From Aeromicrobium erythreum (GTDB lineage Bacteria > Actinomycetota > Actinomycetes > Propionibacteriales > Nocardioidaceae), in contig NZ_CP011502.1 in the NCBI RefSeq assembly GCF_001509405.1, forward strand, positions 1,116,001 to 1,180,000: a DNA stretch of 64,000 nt. Direction: 5' to 3'. Below are positions 7,739-17,600 of this stretch, one piece after another; the first letter of the stretch is position 1, and each line of letters begins with the position of its first letter. Made by a program: the position numbers and the translations under genes. The notes below the pieces were generated by a model. That model searched no databases. It was not told the origin of the DNA and was given only the letters and a program-made list of their open reading frames with translations.

Positions 7739-8680
7739 TCAGGGGGCGAACGTGACCCTCGCCGCCTCCTCGGACCAGGTCCACAGACGTCGGGCGGCCT
7801 CGGCGTCGTCGAGCGGCTTCCAGAGCTTCTGGGGGCCCGGGCGGCCGGAGGTGCCGCCGAGGCCCTGGGGTCCGTAGAAGTGTCCGCCGTCGGAGGTCGG
7901 GGAGGTCGCGGCCATGAGGCAGGGGAGGCCGGCGCTGTCGACGGTGCCCACCAGGACCCCGCGTCGTGACAGCCAGCGGATGAGCCGCACCTCGCGCGTG
8001 TCCGAGGGGCGACCCATCTCCGGGCGGGCGGCGAGCAGGCTGGTCGGGGCGACGCCGGGATGGGCGACGGTGCTGGTGATGCCCCAGCCCTCCCGGCGGC
8101 TGACCCGGTCGAGCTCGAGCCCGAACAGGCCGACGGCGATCTTCGACTGCCGGTACAACTGCATGGCGTCGTAGTCCTGCTCACCGTCCAGGTCGTCCCA
8201 CTGGATGGCGCCGGAGCGTGCGACGACGCTCGTCTGGGAGGTCACGCGGGCCCGGCCGGCCACGAGCAGCGGCAGCAGGTGCGCCGTCAGCGCGACGTGG
8301 CCGAGGTGGTTGGTGCCGAGCTGGAGCTCGAAGCCGTCGGCGGTCGTCCGGCGCTCCGGCGGGGTCATGACGCCGGCGTTGTTGACGAGGAGGTGGACCG
8401 GCGCGCCCTGGGCGCGCATCAGCCCGCCGAAGTCCGCCACGGAGGCCAGCGACGACAGGTCCATGGGGTGGGTCGTCACCTTCGCGCCGGGGTGCTCGCT
8501 CCGCAGCCGCTCGGCAGCCCGCTCGCCCTTGTCCGCGTTGCGGACCGGGAGGACCAGCTCGGCGCCGGCGCCGGCCAGTCGCCCGGCGATGCCGAGGCCG
8601 ATGCCGTCGCTCGCGCCGGTGACCACGGCGCGACGCCCGGTGAGGTCGGGAAGGGTGATATCGGGGGTCCTGCGCGGCAT
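7739..8680 (-). CDS. Short-chain dehydrogenase/reductase
   Basis: A 313-residue NAD(P)-dependent oxidoreductase of the classical SDR fold. The glycine-rich cofactor motif [12 protein letters not shown] lies near residue 20, NNAG near 95, and the catalytic Tyr/Lys pair is in YRQSK. The sequence is of the retinol-dehydrogenase/light-dependent protochlorophyllide-reductase-like subgroup. Substrate is unknown. The frame is open further upstream, but ATG 8680 ([13 protein letters not shown]) gives the normal N-terminus. It is divergent from the XRE regulator at 8810 with 129 bp between, so that regulator probably controls it. Confidence 0.88.
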   Translation of the reverse strand: MPRRTPDITLPDLTGRRAVVTGASDGIGLGIAGRLAGAGAELVLPVRNADKGERAAERLRSEHPGAKVTTHPMDLSSLASVADFGGLMRAQGAPVHLLVNNAGVMTPPERRTTADGFELQLGTNHLGHVALTAHLLPLLVAGRARVTSQTSVVARSGAIQWDDLDGEQDYDAMQLYRQSKIAVGLFGLELDRVSRREGWGITSTVAHPGVAPTSLLAARPEMGRPSDTREVRLIRWLSRRGVLVGTVDSAGLPCLMAATSPTSDGGHFYGPQGLGGTSGRPGPQKLWKPLDDAEAARRLWTWSEEAARVTFAP

Positions 8681-8809
8681 GGGCTCGCTCCTCGGTGCGT
8701 CCTGCGGCCCCGGTCTCGGGGCACGTCCCCACCGTGCGGCATCCGCCGACGGACATCCAGGGACTGTCGGTCCGTGGATCGGGAGCGCCTGGTCGGTCAG
8801 GATGGACGC

Positions 8810-9643
8810 ATGATCGATCGGTCGGGACTCGCGGAGTTCCTGCGGCTCCGGCGGGAGTCGCTGCAGCCGGAGGACGTCGGCCTGCCCCACGGGCCGCGGC
8901 GTCGCACCAGGGGGCTGCGCCGCGAGGAGGTCGCCGTGCTGTGCCACATGTCGACCGACTACTACGCGCGCCTGGAGCAGGAGCGCGGGCCGCAGCCGTC
9001 CGAGCAGATGGTGGCCTCGATCGCCCAGGGACTGCACCTGACCCTCGAGGAGCGCGACCACCTCTTCCGGCTCGCTGGCCACCGGGCACCCCTGCGAGGC
9101 GCGGAGAGCCACCACGTCGGCCCAGGGATGCTGCGCATCTTCGACCGCCTCGTCGACACCGCCGCCGAGATCGTCACGGAGCTGGGGGAGTCGCTGCGGC
9201 AGACGCCGCTCGACGTCGCGCTGGTCGGCGACCTGAGCCAGCGGGTGGGTCCCGCCCGCAGCATCGGCTACCGGTGGTTCACCGAGCCGGCGGCGCGCGA
9301 CCTCCACCCGCCGGAGGACCACGACTTCTACTCGCGCATGTACGTCTCGGGCCTGCGGGAGATCGCGACCTTGCGCGGTCCCGGCTCGCGCGCCCAGCAG
9401 CTGGTCGACCTCCTCACCGACTCGAACGAGGAGTTCCGTGCGCTGTGGAGCGAGCACCAGGTGGGCATCCGACCCCGCAGCGTGAAGCGCTACCAGCACC
9501 CGACCGTCGGACTTCTGGAGCTGAACTGCCACACGCTCCTCGACCCGGAGCAGAGCCACATGCTGCTCGTCTACACCGCGGCGCCCGGCTCGGACAGCTA
9601 CGAACGACTCCAGCTGTTGTCGGTGGTCGGGGCCGGCAGCTGA
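8810..9643 (+). CDS. XRE-family regulator with MmyB-like ligand domain
   Basis: A 277-residue repressor or activator. Residues 1-75 are a helix-turn-helix of the xenobiotic-response type ([43 protein letters not shown]). The rest matches the MmyB-like ligand-binding region common in actinobacterial members ([10 protein letters not shown], then [13 protein letters not shown], and [14 protein letters not shown]). The start ATG 8810 follows a GA-rich stretch. These regulators usually govern a divergent short-chain dehydrogenase, exactly as placed here, so control of the gene at 8680 is likely. The ligand is not predictable. Confidence 0.9.
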   Translation: MIDRSGLAEFLRLRRESLQPEDVGLPHGPRRRTRGLRREEVAVLCHMSTDYYARLEQERGPQPSEQMVASIAQGLHLTLEERDHLFRLAGHRAPLRGAESHHVGPGMLRIFDRLVDTAAEIVTELGESLRQTPLDVALVGDLSQRVGPARSIGYRWFTEPAARDLHPPEDHDFYSRMYVSGLREIATLRGPGSRAQQLVDLLTDSNEEFRALWSEHQVGIRPRSVKRYQHPTVGLLELNCHTLLDPEQSHMLLVYTAAPGSDSYERLQLLSVVGAGS

Positions 9644-9656
9644 CGTCGCTGGCTCG

Positions 9657-10415
9657 TCAGCGCGCCGCCAGCGACGCCAAGGAACGCGCCTGCTCGAGGA
9701 CCCGGGCGTGGTACTCGCTGCCCTCGTTGTAGGAGGAGATCGCGGCCACCCAGTCGGGGCCGTGGGTCAGGTCGCGCTCGCCGTGGCACAGGTACCGGGC
9801 GGCGGCGAGGGCGGCGTCGTCGACGTGCTGCGGGTCGGCGCGACCGTCGCCGTCGCCGTCCGCGCCCCACCGCTCCCAGGTCGAGGGCAGGAACTGCATC
9901 GGGCCGACCGCGCGGTCCCAGCGGTCGTCGCCGTCGACCTCGCCGTCGTCGGTGTCCCTGAGGGCGCGCACGTCGCCGCCGTCGAGCGCCACGCCGACGA
10001 TCGGCGGGTCGGCGACGCCGTCGTCGGTGACGACGGAGCCGTCGATGGTGCCGTGCTCGGACTCGACCGCGCCGATTGCCGCGAGCGTGTTCCACCCGAG
10101 TCGGCAGCCGGGCTGCTCACGCTCCAGGCGCAGGGCTGCACCGGCGTACGCGCGCAGCACCCGTGCCTCGACACCGGTCGACGCGGCCGTCGCGTCGATC
10201 CAGGCGCCGTCGGGCAGCTGGGCCACGGGCACCTGAGCCGGGTCGGGCTCGGCGGTCCGCGACGCCACCGCCTGTGGTGCGGCCGACGTCGTCGAACGCG
10301 CTGCAGCCGGTGCCTGCGAGCCGCTGCCGTCGGGCAGGACGACCGCGACGACCAGCAGCGCGACGCCGAGCAGCCCGGCGAGCCCGGCACCCAGCACCGG
10401 CAGCCGCTCCCTCAT
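9657..10415 (-). CDS. MltB-like lytic transglycosylase, exported
   Basis: A 252-residue protein with an N-terminal membrane segment or signal (residues 8-28) and a Pro/Ala/Ser linker. The catalytic part is of the SLT_2/MltB type: Glu in [12 protein letters not shown] near residue 118, [11 protein letters not shown], a DGDGDG calcium-like loop, and [13 protein letters not shown]. It would cleave peptidoglycan non-hydrolytically outside the membrane. Its ATG overlaps the permease stop (ATGA), so it is translationally coupled as the last gene of the anchored-repeat ABC operon. It may open wall for assembly or anchoring of the large surface proteins; that role is inferred from position only. Confidence 0.85.
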   Translation of the reverse strand: MRERLPVLGAGLAGLLGVALLVVAVVLPDGSGSQAPAAARSTTSAAPQAVASRTAEPDPAQVPVAQLPDGAWIDATAASTGVEARVLRAYAGAALRLEREQPGCRLGWNTLAAIGAVESEHGTIDGSVVTDDGVADPPIVGVALDGGDVRALRDTDDGEVDGDDRWDRAVGPMQFLPSTWERWGADGDGDGRADPQHVDDAALAAARYLCHGERDLTHGPDWVAAISSYNEGSEYHARVLEQARSLASLAAR

Positions 10416-11290
10416 GCGACGCCCCGCGCCGCGGCCGGTCGACGGCCGGTCCATGCCGCGAGCATCCCGTGCCGTGGCGCGACGAGCCAGGTCACGACGA
10501 AGACGGTCGTGAGCGTCAGCACGACGACGGCGCCGGTCGGGAGGTCCCACGTCCACGAGACGTAGAGCCCGACGAACGCGCCCACGGCTCCGATCAGGGG
10601 GGCCAGCACCATCATGACCCCCAGCCTGGAGGTCAGCAGCCGCGCGGTGGCGGCCGGGGTCACCAGCAGCGCCAGGACGAGCACGTTGCCGATCGTCTGC
10701 ACGCTCACCACCACGCTCAGCGCGATGAGCACGTACAGCGCGAGGTCGACCCAGAACACGCGCACCCCCTGCGCGCGGGCGCCCTCGCGGTCGAGCCCGA
10801 CGCTGACGAGCTCGGGGTGCAGCCACGCGCACACGGCGAGGACGACGACGGTCACGACGCCGACGGCCACGAGGTCGCCGTCGTCGACGCCGGCGATCGA
10901 CCCGAACAGGAACTGCTGCAGCGAGCCGGCGTAGCCGGGCGCCTGGGCGATGATCACGACACCGAGCGCGAACGCCGCCACGAACAGCACGCCGATGACC
11001 GAGTCCTCGCGGAGTCGGCGGTTCTGGGCCATGACGGCGATGAGCACGGCGGTCAGCACCCCGGCGACGGCGCCGCCGAGCACGAGGTTCGCCGACAGCA
11101 CGAACGCGACCGCGAGGCCCGGGAACACCGCGTGCGCGACGGCGTCGCCGATGAAGGCCGTCCCGCGCAGGACGACGTGGCAGCCGACGACCCCGCACAC
11201 GAGCGCCGACGCGACGGCGACGGCCAGCGCGCGGGGCAGGAACGCGAGGTCGGGGTTGACGAGGTCGGCCAGGAAGTCGAGGAACCCCAC
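10412..11290 (-). CDS. Anchored-repeat-type ABC transporter, permease (ABC-3 metal family)
   Basis: A 292-residue membrane protein with about eight or nine hydrophobic helices. It has the ABC-3 (ZnuB/MntB) family pattern, including GTAFIGDAVAHAVFPG near residues 43-58, the contact with the ATPase, and QTIGNVLVLALLVTPAATARLL. ABC-3 permeases carry Zn2+ or Mn2+ across the membrane. The GTG start at 11290 follows the ATPase stop by one base. It matches the TIGR03770-like permease of actinobacterial anchored-repeat systems, placed with its ATPase, binding protein and surface proteins. Confidence 0.9.
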   Translation of the reverse strand: MGFLDFLADLVNPDLAFLPRALAVAVASALVCGVVGCHVVLRGTAFIGDAVAHAVFPGLAVAFVLSANLVLGGAVAGVLTAVLIAVMAQNRRLREDSVIGVLFVAAFALGVVIIAQAPGYAGSLQQFLFGSIAGVDDGDLVAVGVVTVVVLAVCAWLHPELVSVGLDREGARAQGVRVFWVDLALYVLIALSVVVSVQTIGNVLVLALLVTPAATARLLTSRLGVMMVLAPLIGAVGAFVGLYVSWTWDLPTGAVVVLTLTTVFVVTWLVAPRHGMLAAWTGRRPAAARGVA

Positions 11291-11291
11291 G

Positions 11292-12122
11292 TCACACCGC
11301 CTGGAGCGCGCGCACGAGCGCGCTGTCGGGGCGGGTGCGGAACGTCTCGACCCACGCCTGCACGTCGGCGGCGACCTCGCGGGTCGGTCCGTCGGCGCGC
11401 ACGGTCCCGTTCACGAGCACGAACCGGTCGCACTGGTCGACGGCGCCGACGAGGTCGTGCGTCGACATGAGCACGGCCAGCCCGTCGTCGGCGAGCTCGC
11501 GGACGAGGGAGGTGATGAGGTCCTGGGCCGGCACGTCGAGACCGGTGAGGGGCTCGTCGAGGAGCAGGACCGACGACTGCAGCACGAGCGCGCGGGCCAG
11601 CAGCACGCGCTGGCGCTGACCTCCCGACAGCTCGGCGACGGGCCGGTCGGCGAGGTCGCGCACGTGGGTGCGCTCGAGCGCGTCGGCCACGGCGCGCCAC
11701 CCCGCCGCTCCGGGGCGCCACCCGGTCCAGCGGGTGCCGGTGAGCCCCGACGCGACCATGTCGGCGACGCTCACCGGGAAGTCCCAGGCGACGTCGACCC
11801 GCTGGGGCACGTGACCGATGCCGGAGCGCCCCGGCCGCACCGGGCGACCGTCGACGACGACCTCGCCGCCCCGGCGGGGGACCACCCCGAGCACCGCGCG
11901 CATGAGCGTGGTCTTGCCGGCTCCGTTCGGTCCGACGAGCCCGACGACCTGCCCCGGCTCGACCGTCAGCGCGACGTCGCGCAGCACGGCACGGCCGGCG
12001 AGGTCGACGGCGAGGCCGGAGACGCGCAGCCCCCGCTCCGCGGGCGGCTCGGGCCGGCTGCGTGCCGACGCCCCTGCGACGTCCGGCGAGGCGGCGTCGT
12101 GTGGCGTGCCGACCGCGGTCAT
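11292..12122 (-). CDS. Anchored-repeat-type ABC transporter, ATP-binding subunit
   Basis: A 276-residue ABC ATPase. Walker A GPNGAGKTT lies at residues 64-72, the signature LSGGQRQRV near 165, Walker B VLLLDEP near 185, and the switch His in STHDL. A proline/alanine-rich N-terminal extension of 30 residues precedes the domain. It energises the adjacent ABC-3 permease. Start ATG 12122 overlaps the stop of the upstream surface-protein gene by 4 bases, indicating coupling. Family membership (TIGR03771-like) comes from neighbours as much as from its own sequence, since metal-type ABC ATPases look alike. Confidence 0.9.
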   Translation of the reverse strand: MTAVGTPHDAASPDVAGASARSRPEPPAERGLRVSGLAVDLAGRAVLRDVALTVEPGQVVGLVGPNGAGKTTLMRAVLGVVPRRGGEVVVDGRPVRPGRSGIGHVPQRVDVAWDFPVSVADMVASGLTGTRWTGWRPGAAGWRAVADALERTHVRDLADRPVAELSGGQRQRVLLARALVLQSSVLLLDEPLTGLDVPAQDLITSLVRELADDGLAVLMSTHDLVGAVDQCDRFVLVNGTVRADGPTREVAADVQAWVETFRTRPDSALVRALQAV

Positions 12123-13105
12123 GCGACGTCCGTCCCGCCGAGCGCGCGGCGACGCTGGCCGCGCAGCCGGACGACGGCCACGACGGCGCCGACGACGAGC
12201 AGCACGGCCAGGGCGGCGATGGCCACGACGAGCACCGTCACGAGGACGCCGTCGTCGCTGGTCGGCGCGGCGGCCGTGTCGGTGGTGGAACCAGGTGCCT
12301 GCGTGCTGCCCCGCCACGCGGCGGCGAGCGCCTCCTGCGGGTCCGTGCCGTCGCCGACCGCGAACCGCAGCACCTGGGTGTCGGTGGCGGTGCCGCCGTC
12401 GACGAGGTCGGCGATCGCGCTGACGCGCACGAGGTAGACGCCCGGCTCCGTGAACACCCAGTTCGCGTGCGTGTGCGTGTTCACGTCGACGAAGAAGTCC
12501 TGGCGGGCGTCCTTCGCCGACGTCCACAGCACCTCGGGCTCCTCGAACGAGCCGGACTGCAGGTAGGTGACCATGCGGCCGGGACCCTGGACGCCCTCGA
12601 GCCGCAGCGTCATGCCGCGGTCGATCGTCTCCATGACCCGCGGCTCCTGGGTGTTCCAGCCGACCCAGGGGGCTCCGGCCGCCTGCGTCTGCGGCAGCGC
12701 CCACACGGTGCTGCCCGGCTTCGCGCCGAGGAACGCGTACGTCGGGTCGTCGGGGGCGGGGAGGCGGACGGCGTCGGGCACGGCGAACACGGTCTTGTCG
12801 GGCAGGCGCCAGGTGCTCTGCTTCGACGGGTCGGCCTTCGCGGTGTCGTCGTGGACGAGGAAGCGCCACGCGCCGTCGACGTAGGTGGGCCCGAGGTCGA
12901 CGTGGCCGCCCTCGAGCACCTTCACGTCGGTGACGACGGGGTCGTCGCCACGCACCGTCTGACGCAGGTCCGGGTCGTCCGCGGCGACCGCGACGGTCGG
13001 GACGAGAGCGACCAGGACCGCGGCCAGGGCGACCAGCCGCCACGGGCTCCTCCTGGACGTGGAGCGGGACGGGCGCGGGCCACCGACGGGACGGGTGGAG
13101 GGCAT
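12119..13105 (-). CDS. Choice-of-anchor M domain surface protein, single module
   Basis: A 328-residue exported protein. A signal-like helix (WRLVALAAVLVALVPTVAVA) follows a basic N-terminus. One choice-of-anchor M module (TIGR03769-like) spans about residues 55-260, with the hallmarks VLEGGHVDLGPTYVDGAW, PWVGWNTQEP, GPGRMVTYLQSGSF, HTHANWVFTEPGVY and LRFAVGDG. A Thr/Ala-rich linker, then a transmembrane helix and a basic tail (VRLRGQRRR) would anchor it in the membrane. ATG 13105 has an AGGAGA ribosome site and overlaps the upstream stop by one base. Function is unproven; co-operonic modules may present or capture metal at the wall. Confidence 0.85.
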   Translation of the reverse strand: MPSTRPVGGPRPSRSTSRRSPWRLVALAAVLVALVPTVAVAADDPDLRQTVRGDDPVVTDVKVLEGGHVDLGPTYVDGAWRFLVHDDTAKADPSKQSTWRLPDKTVFAVPDAVRLPAPDDPTYAFLGAKPGSTVWALPQTQAAGAPWVGWNTQEPRVMETIDRGMTLRLEGVQGPGRMVTYLQSGSFEEPEVLWTSAKDARQDFFVDVNTHTHANWVFTEPGVYLVRVSAIADLVDGGTATDTQVLRFAVGDGTDPQEALAAAWRGSTQAPGSTTDTAAAPTSDDGVLVTVLVVAIAALAVLLVVGAVVAVVRLRGQRRRALGGTDVA

Positions 13106-14664
13106 CACGGGTTCTCCTGGGGTGCGAGGCACTGGACGAGGGAGCGGGCGTTGTGGCGAACGAGCTGTGCGTAGCTGCGCACCGTGGCGTCGAACGCGTC
13201 GCCGTAGAGGGGGCAGACCTTCACGTGCTGCTCACGCGCGACGTCGACGAGCGTGCTGGAGCGGGCTCGCAGGTTCGGCTCGAGGAACACGGCCGGCACG
13301 TCGAGGTCGGCGATGGTGCGCGCGAGCCGGCGACGGTCGGCGAGCGACGGCTCGATGCCGGGGTGCGGGGTCACGAAGCCCGACACCTTGAGGCCGTAGG
13401 CCTTCGCGAGGTAGCCGAACGCGTCGTGGGAGGTCACCAGGTGACGCCGCGACGCCGGGATGCTGCCGACCGCGCGGCGCATCGTGGCGTCGAGGCGGTC
13501 GAGCTCGCGCAGGTAGTCCCTGGTGCGGGCGCGGTACACGGACGCACCGGCCGGGTCCACGTCGACGAGGGTGTCGCGGACGAGCTGCACGTACGCCATG
13601 ACGTTGCGGACGTCGTGCCACAGGTGGGGGTCGATCTCGCCGTGCACGTGCTTGCCGAGGACGGCCTGCGGCAGCTGGTAGACCCCCGTGCCCGGGCGGC
13701 CGAGGAACCGCAGGCTGCGCTCGGCCGGCACCTCCGAGAGCGCCTTGGTCGGGACCTCGACGACGACGTCCTCGAGCGGGAGGGTGCGCTGGCTGTGGTC
13801 GCCACCGCCGTCCGGGTCGTAGCGCACCACGAGACGGCCGGTGTCGACGTCGGCGGCGAGGTCGGCGTGACCTCCGTCGACGACCACCGCGTCGTCCACC
13901 CCGGCGCGTGCCGGGTCGACGCCGACGGCGAAGGTGAGGGTCCCGGCGCCGCGCGGCACCCCGGGCCCGTCGTCGTCGACCTGCAGCGCCGCCTCGAACC
14001 GCAGCCGGTACACGCCCGGCTCGGTGAACGCCCACGACATGTGGGTGTGTGCGTCGAGCGGCAGCACGGCGGTGTCGTCGTCGTCGAAGCCGTCGGCCGA
14101 CCCGAAGGTCACCGTCGTGTCGCCGAACGTGCCGGTCAGGTAGGCCCAGGCGTCGCCCGGTCCCGTCGCGGCCGTCGCCGACAGCCGCACCTGCGACGCC
14201 CGGTCGGCGCCGAAGGCCGCGCCGTCGCCGATGGATCGCAGGCCGAGCCACGGCGTGTCGAGGCGGAGGTTCTCCACGAGCGGGATGACCTCCGCGGCGT
14301 ACTTCGTCGCCCTCTCGGCGAGGGCGACGTTCGGCGCGCCGGCATCGATGTTGGCGTCGAGCACCTTGACGACGGCGTGCTCCTCCAGCAGCGCGTAGTT
14401 GCTGAACGCGGCGTCGGCGTAGGCGGCGTCACGCGCCGACCGCAGGGTCGGCTCGAAGGAGTGCGGGTCGGCCCCGTCGGGGACGATCGAGACGACGTTC
14501 ACCCGGTCGCCGCCGACCTGCTGCACGAGGTCGCGCAGCAGACCCGTGGTGGTCACCACCTGCACCCGCCCGTCCTGGTCGGACAACCGCGGCGGGGGAG
14601 CGCAGGAGGTGACCGCCAGCGAGCCCGCCAGCGCGAGCGTCGCGAGCCGGGAGGTCCGTCTCAC
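13105..14664 (-). CDS. Solute-binding lipoprotein with inserted choice-of-anchor M module
   Basis: A 519-residue protein. The N-terminus ends in a lipobox (LAVTSC, Cys21). The fold is of the ZnuA/cluster 9 type: His in GADPHSFEP near 68, His in EIDPHLWHD near 345, His in HLVTSHDAFGY near 410 and Asp in LYGDAFD near 490 are the expected metal ligands. Between the first and second ligand, residues about 130-340 are a choice-of-anchor M module (HTHMSWAFTEPGVYRL, VDGGHADLAADVDTG, PGTGVYQLPQ), ending before HVHGEIDPHLW. This matches the TIGR03772-like subgroup. It should deliver zinc or manganese to the ABC-3 permease. GTG 14664 overlaps the upstream stop by 4 bases. Confidence 0.9.
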   Translation of the reverse strand: MRRTSRLATLALAGSLAVTSCAPPPRLSDQDGRVQVVTTTGLLRDLVQQVGGDRVNVVSIVPDGADPHSFEPTLRSARDAAYADAAFSNYALLEEHAVVKVLDANIDAGAPNVALAERATKYAAEVIPLVENLRLDTPWLGLRSIGDGAAFGADRASQVRLSATAATGPGDAWAYLTGTFGDTTVTFGSADGFDDDDTAVLPLDAHTHMSWAFTEPGVYRLRFEAALQVDDDGPGVPRGAGTLTFAVGVDPARAGVDDAVVVDGGHADLAADVDTGRLVVRYDPDGGGDHSQRTLPLEDVVVEVPTKALSEVPAERSLRFLGRPGTGVYQLPQAVLGKHVHGEIDPHLWHDVRNVMAYVQLVRDTLVDVDPAGASVYRARTRDYLRELDRLDATMRRAVGSIPASRRHLVTSHDAFGYLAKAYGLKVSGFVTPHPGIEPSLADRRRLARTIADLDVPAVFLEPNLRARSSTLVDVAREQHVKVCPLYGDAFDATVRSYAQLVRHNARSLVQCLAPQENP

Positions 14665-17600
14665 GCGGCCGTCCCGTGGAAGCGCCGACGCCACCAGAGC
14701 GCGCCGGCCGCCGTCGCGAGCAGCAGCCCGCCGAGCACACCGAGCAGCAGCCTGACCGGCCCCCTCTCGAGCGCGGAGAGCACCGTGTCGACGGCCCCGT
14801 CGTCGGACTCCGGCACCAGGCCTCGGGCGACTGCCGCCGCCTCGGCCCGGTCCTGCGCGGCTGCCTCGGCCGACTCCTCGAGCGTGCGGTCCTGGCTCGC
14901 GACGTCGGACTGCGGCAGTGCACCGCACCCTCCGCCGGACGCGGCCGCCGCGGGGTTCACGTCGCCCACCGCGAAGGTCAGCGTCGAGCGGTCGGAGACG
15001 GCCTTCCCGTCGGCGCGGGTGGCCTGCTGGGTGAAGGCCACGCGGTAGAAGCCCGGCTTGCTGAAGGCCCAGTTGGCGTGGGCGTGGACGCCGAGCGGGA
15101 TGCTGGTGCTGCCCGGGCCGTCGAAGACCATGCGCTCCACGCCGCCGAACGTGCCGGCCGTGTAGACCCGCAGGCTGCCGGGACCCTGGACCGAGTCGAG
15201 GCGCCAGCGGACGGACCCGCGGACCTGGCTCGTGTCGAGGCTCTCGGTGTTCCAGCCGAGCCAGACGAGGTCCGGCACCTGGGTCTGGGGCACCTGGTAG
15301 ATCGAGCTGCCCGCACGTCCGACGGCACCCAGCCCGGTGGGGAGCCGGACCTTGCTGCCGGGCTTCACCCAGAGCACGACGTCCTTCGGGTCGCGGTAGA
15401 CCTTGGCGCCGGAGCCGTCGGTCCCGACAAGGGACCGGAGCCGGCCGCCGACGAGACGCGTCGCGTAGTCGACGTGCCCGGACGAGATCACCGTCGCCCG
15501 CTGCGGCACGCAGGTCTGCCCGGCGGCCAGCGCGGCGCGCGCTCCGGAGCCGCCTGCACCCGATCCGCCGTCGCCGGACCCGCCCGAGCCGCCGTTCGAG
15601 CCGCCCGGTCGAGGTGCCGTCGGCACGCGGGGCGCCGCGGTGAGCGTCACGTGGTCCCAGCCGACGAGCTCGCCGGAGCGACGCTTGACGACGAGCCGGT
15701 GGTCGCCGGTGCGGGCGTCGGCGGGCATCCGCACGCGCAGGGCGCCCGACGCGTCGACCTGGGCCCAGCCGAGCCAGCGCGGTCGGCTGTGCAGCCACAC
15801 CGACACCCACTCACCCGCGTCGACGTCGGGCACCGAGACGAGCGCCTGCGACCCGCGGACGAGCCCGTCGCGCCCGTTGAGCACCCGGACGCCGCCGGTC
15901 GTGGCATCGGTCAGCGACGCCTCGGGCACGGGTCGGGTGTCCGCCGCCCCCGGTCGGCCGTCGGCGCGGAAGCAGGCCTTCGGGTCGACGGTGCGCAGGT
16001 CGGTGCGTCCCACCGCGACAGCCAGCGTGAACCGGTGCCGCAGGGTGCGTCCCGAGGCCGACGTCGCCGTGCGCTCGGAGTCGAGGCAGTACACGCCCTC
16101 CGCGCTGAACGCCCACGTGCCGTGCGCGTGCGTGCGCGGCGGGATCGTGAACGCGTCGGCGGAGGTGATGCCGTCGCGCGTGTTGAAGCGGACATCGACC
16201 GTGCCGAAGCCGTTGGGCACCGATGTGAACAGCGCCATCTCGCCCGGACCGCTCGCACGCAGCAGACGCCAGCGCACGCCGCCGCGCAGCGTGCCGTCCG
16301 GGATCGCCTCGGTGGACCAGCCCGGCCACACGATCGACTCGTCCTGCGTCTCGGGCGCCAGCCACACGGGGTCGCCGGCCCGGCCGAGGAACGCGAGGTT
16401 CGCGCCCGCGGGGATGCGCTGCGCCGCCTGCCGGCCGACGTGCAGCACCGTCGACGTGAACGGACGCCAGGCGACGTCGCGGCCGGTCGCGCTGTCCTTC
16501 ACGTGGGTGACCAGCGCACCGCGGAGCACCCGCGATGCGAAATCGACGTGGCCCTCGTCGATGATCGTCGCGCCGGCGTCGTTGCGCCAGCCGTTCGGCG
16601 CGTCGTAGACCGGGTCCTTCTCGTCGACCGGCGGCGTCGGGCTGCTCGTCGGCGTGGGGCTCGGGGTCGGTCCCGGCGTCGTCGGGGACGGCGTGGGCTC
16701 CGGCTCGGGGTCGGACGGTCCCTCCGGCTCGGCGCCCGCGGCGCACGTCGTGCCCAGCGCACCGTGCTCGGCCGCCCGCCACCACGGGCTGTCGGGGTCG
16801 GAGGGCCGCACGGGACCGTCGACGACGAGGGTCAGGGTCGCGTCGCGGCGCTCGCCGCGACCGTTCGTCCAGCGCAGGTCGACGCAGTACCGGCCGGGCA
16901 GCGACGCCTGCACCCGCACGCCCTGCACCGTCTCCTCGCGGGGTCGCAGCGTGCGCGGCGAGCGGGAGGTGTCGTCGGACCGTGCGTCGTCGAGGTGCAG
17001 GGGCCCCGGGCCGCGCATGCGCAGCAGCTCGAGCGTCTCGCCGCCGTCGGAGGCGGGCACCCCGAGCGTGTCGAGTCGCAGGGTGCGGGTCGAGAGCAGC
17101 TGCAGGGAGTCGAGGTAGCTGCGCACCGTGGGGTTGCGCAGGTGCACGACCGTGTCGTCGAGCCGGGTGTAGGCGACCGGACGCTGGCGTGCCGTGTTCC
17201 ACGAGGCGGCCGCGATGCCGGCGTTCGTGGTCGGGTGCAGCGACACATGGCCGTCGTCGGTCACGACGTGCGGGCCGGGGCCCGACGTCAGCTCCGTCGG
17301 ACCGGGAGCCGGCTCGGTGGGCGGCGGCAGACGTCGGGCGCACGGGGTGACGCGGTCGGCGTCGACGGTGTCGCCGACCACCATGGTCAGCCAGTCGCGA
17401 CGGACCTGGAGGTCGCCGGCGATCTCGGTCTGCGCCGACACGGCCAGGCAGTAGACGCCCGGGGCGCTGAACGACCAGTTGTAGTGGGCGTGGTTGCGGA
17501 CGCTCGCCGCCGAGAGCACGGCCGGAGTACCGGCCGGGAGGACGCCGCCGCGTGTGCTCACCAGCACGTACGGGCTGGAGGAGCCGGTCCAGATCGAGAG

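Noticed and set aside
7739..9559. 606-codon frame ending with the SDR gene
   Set aside because: The part upstream of 8680 runs opposite the XRE regulator and has no domain. The SDR fold begins at the ATG at 8680.
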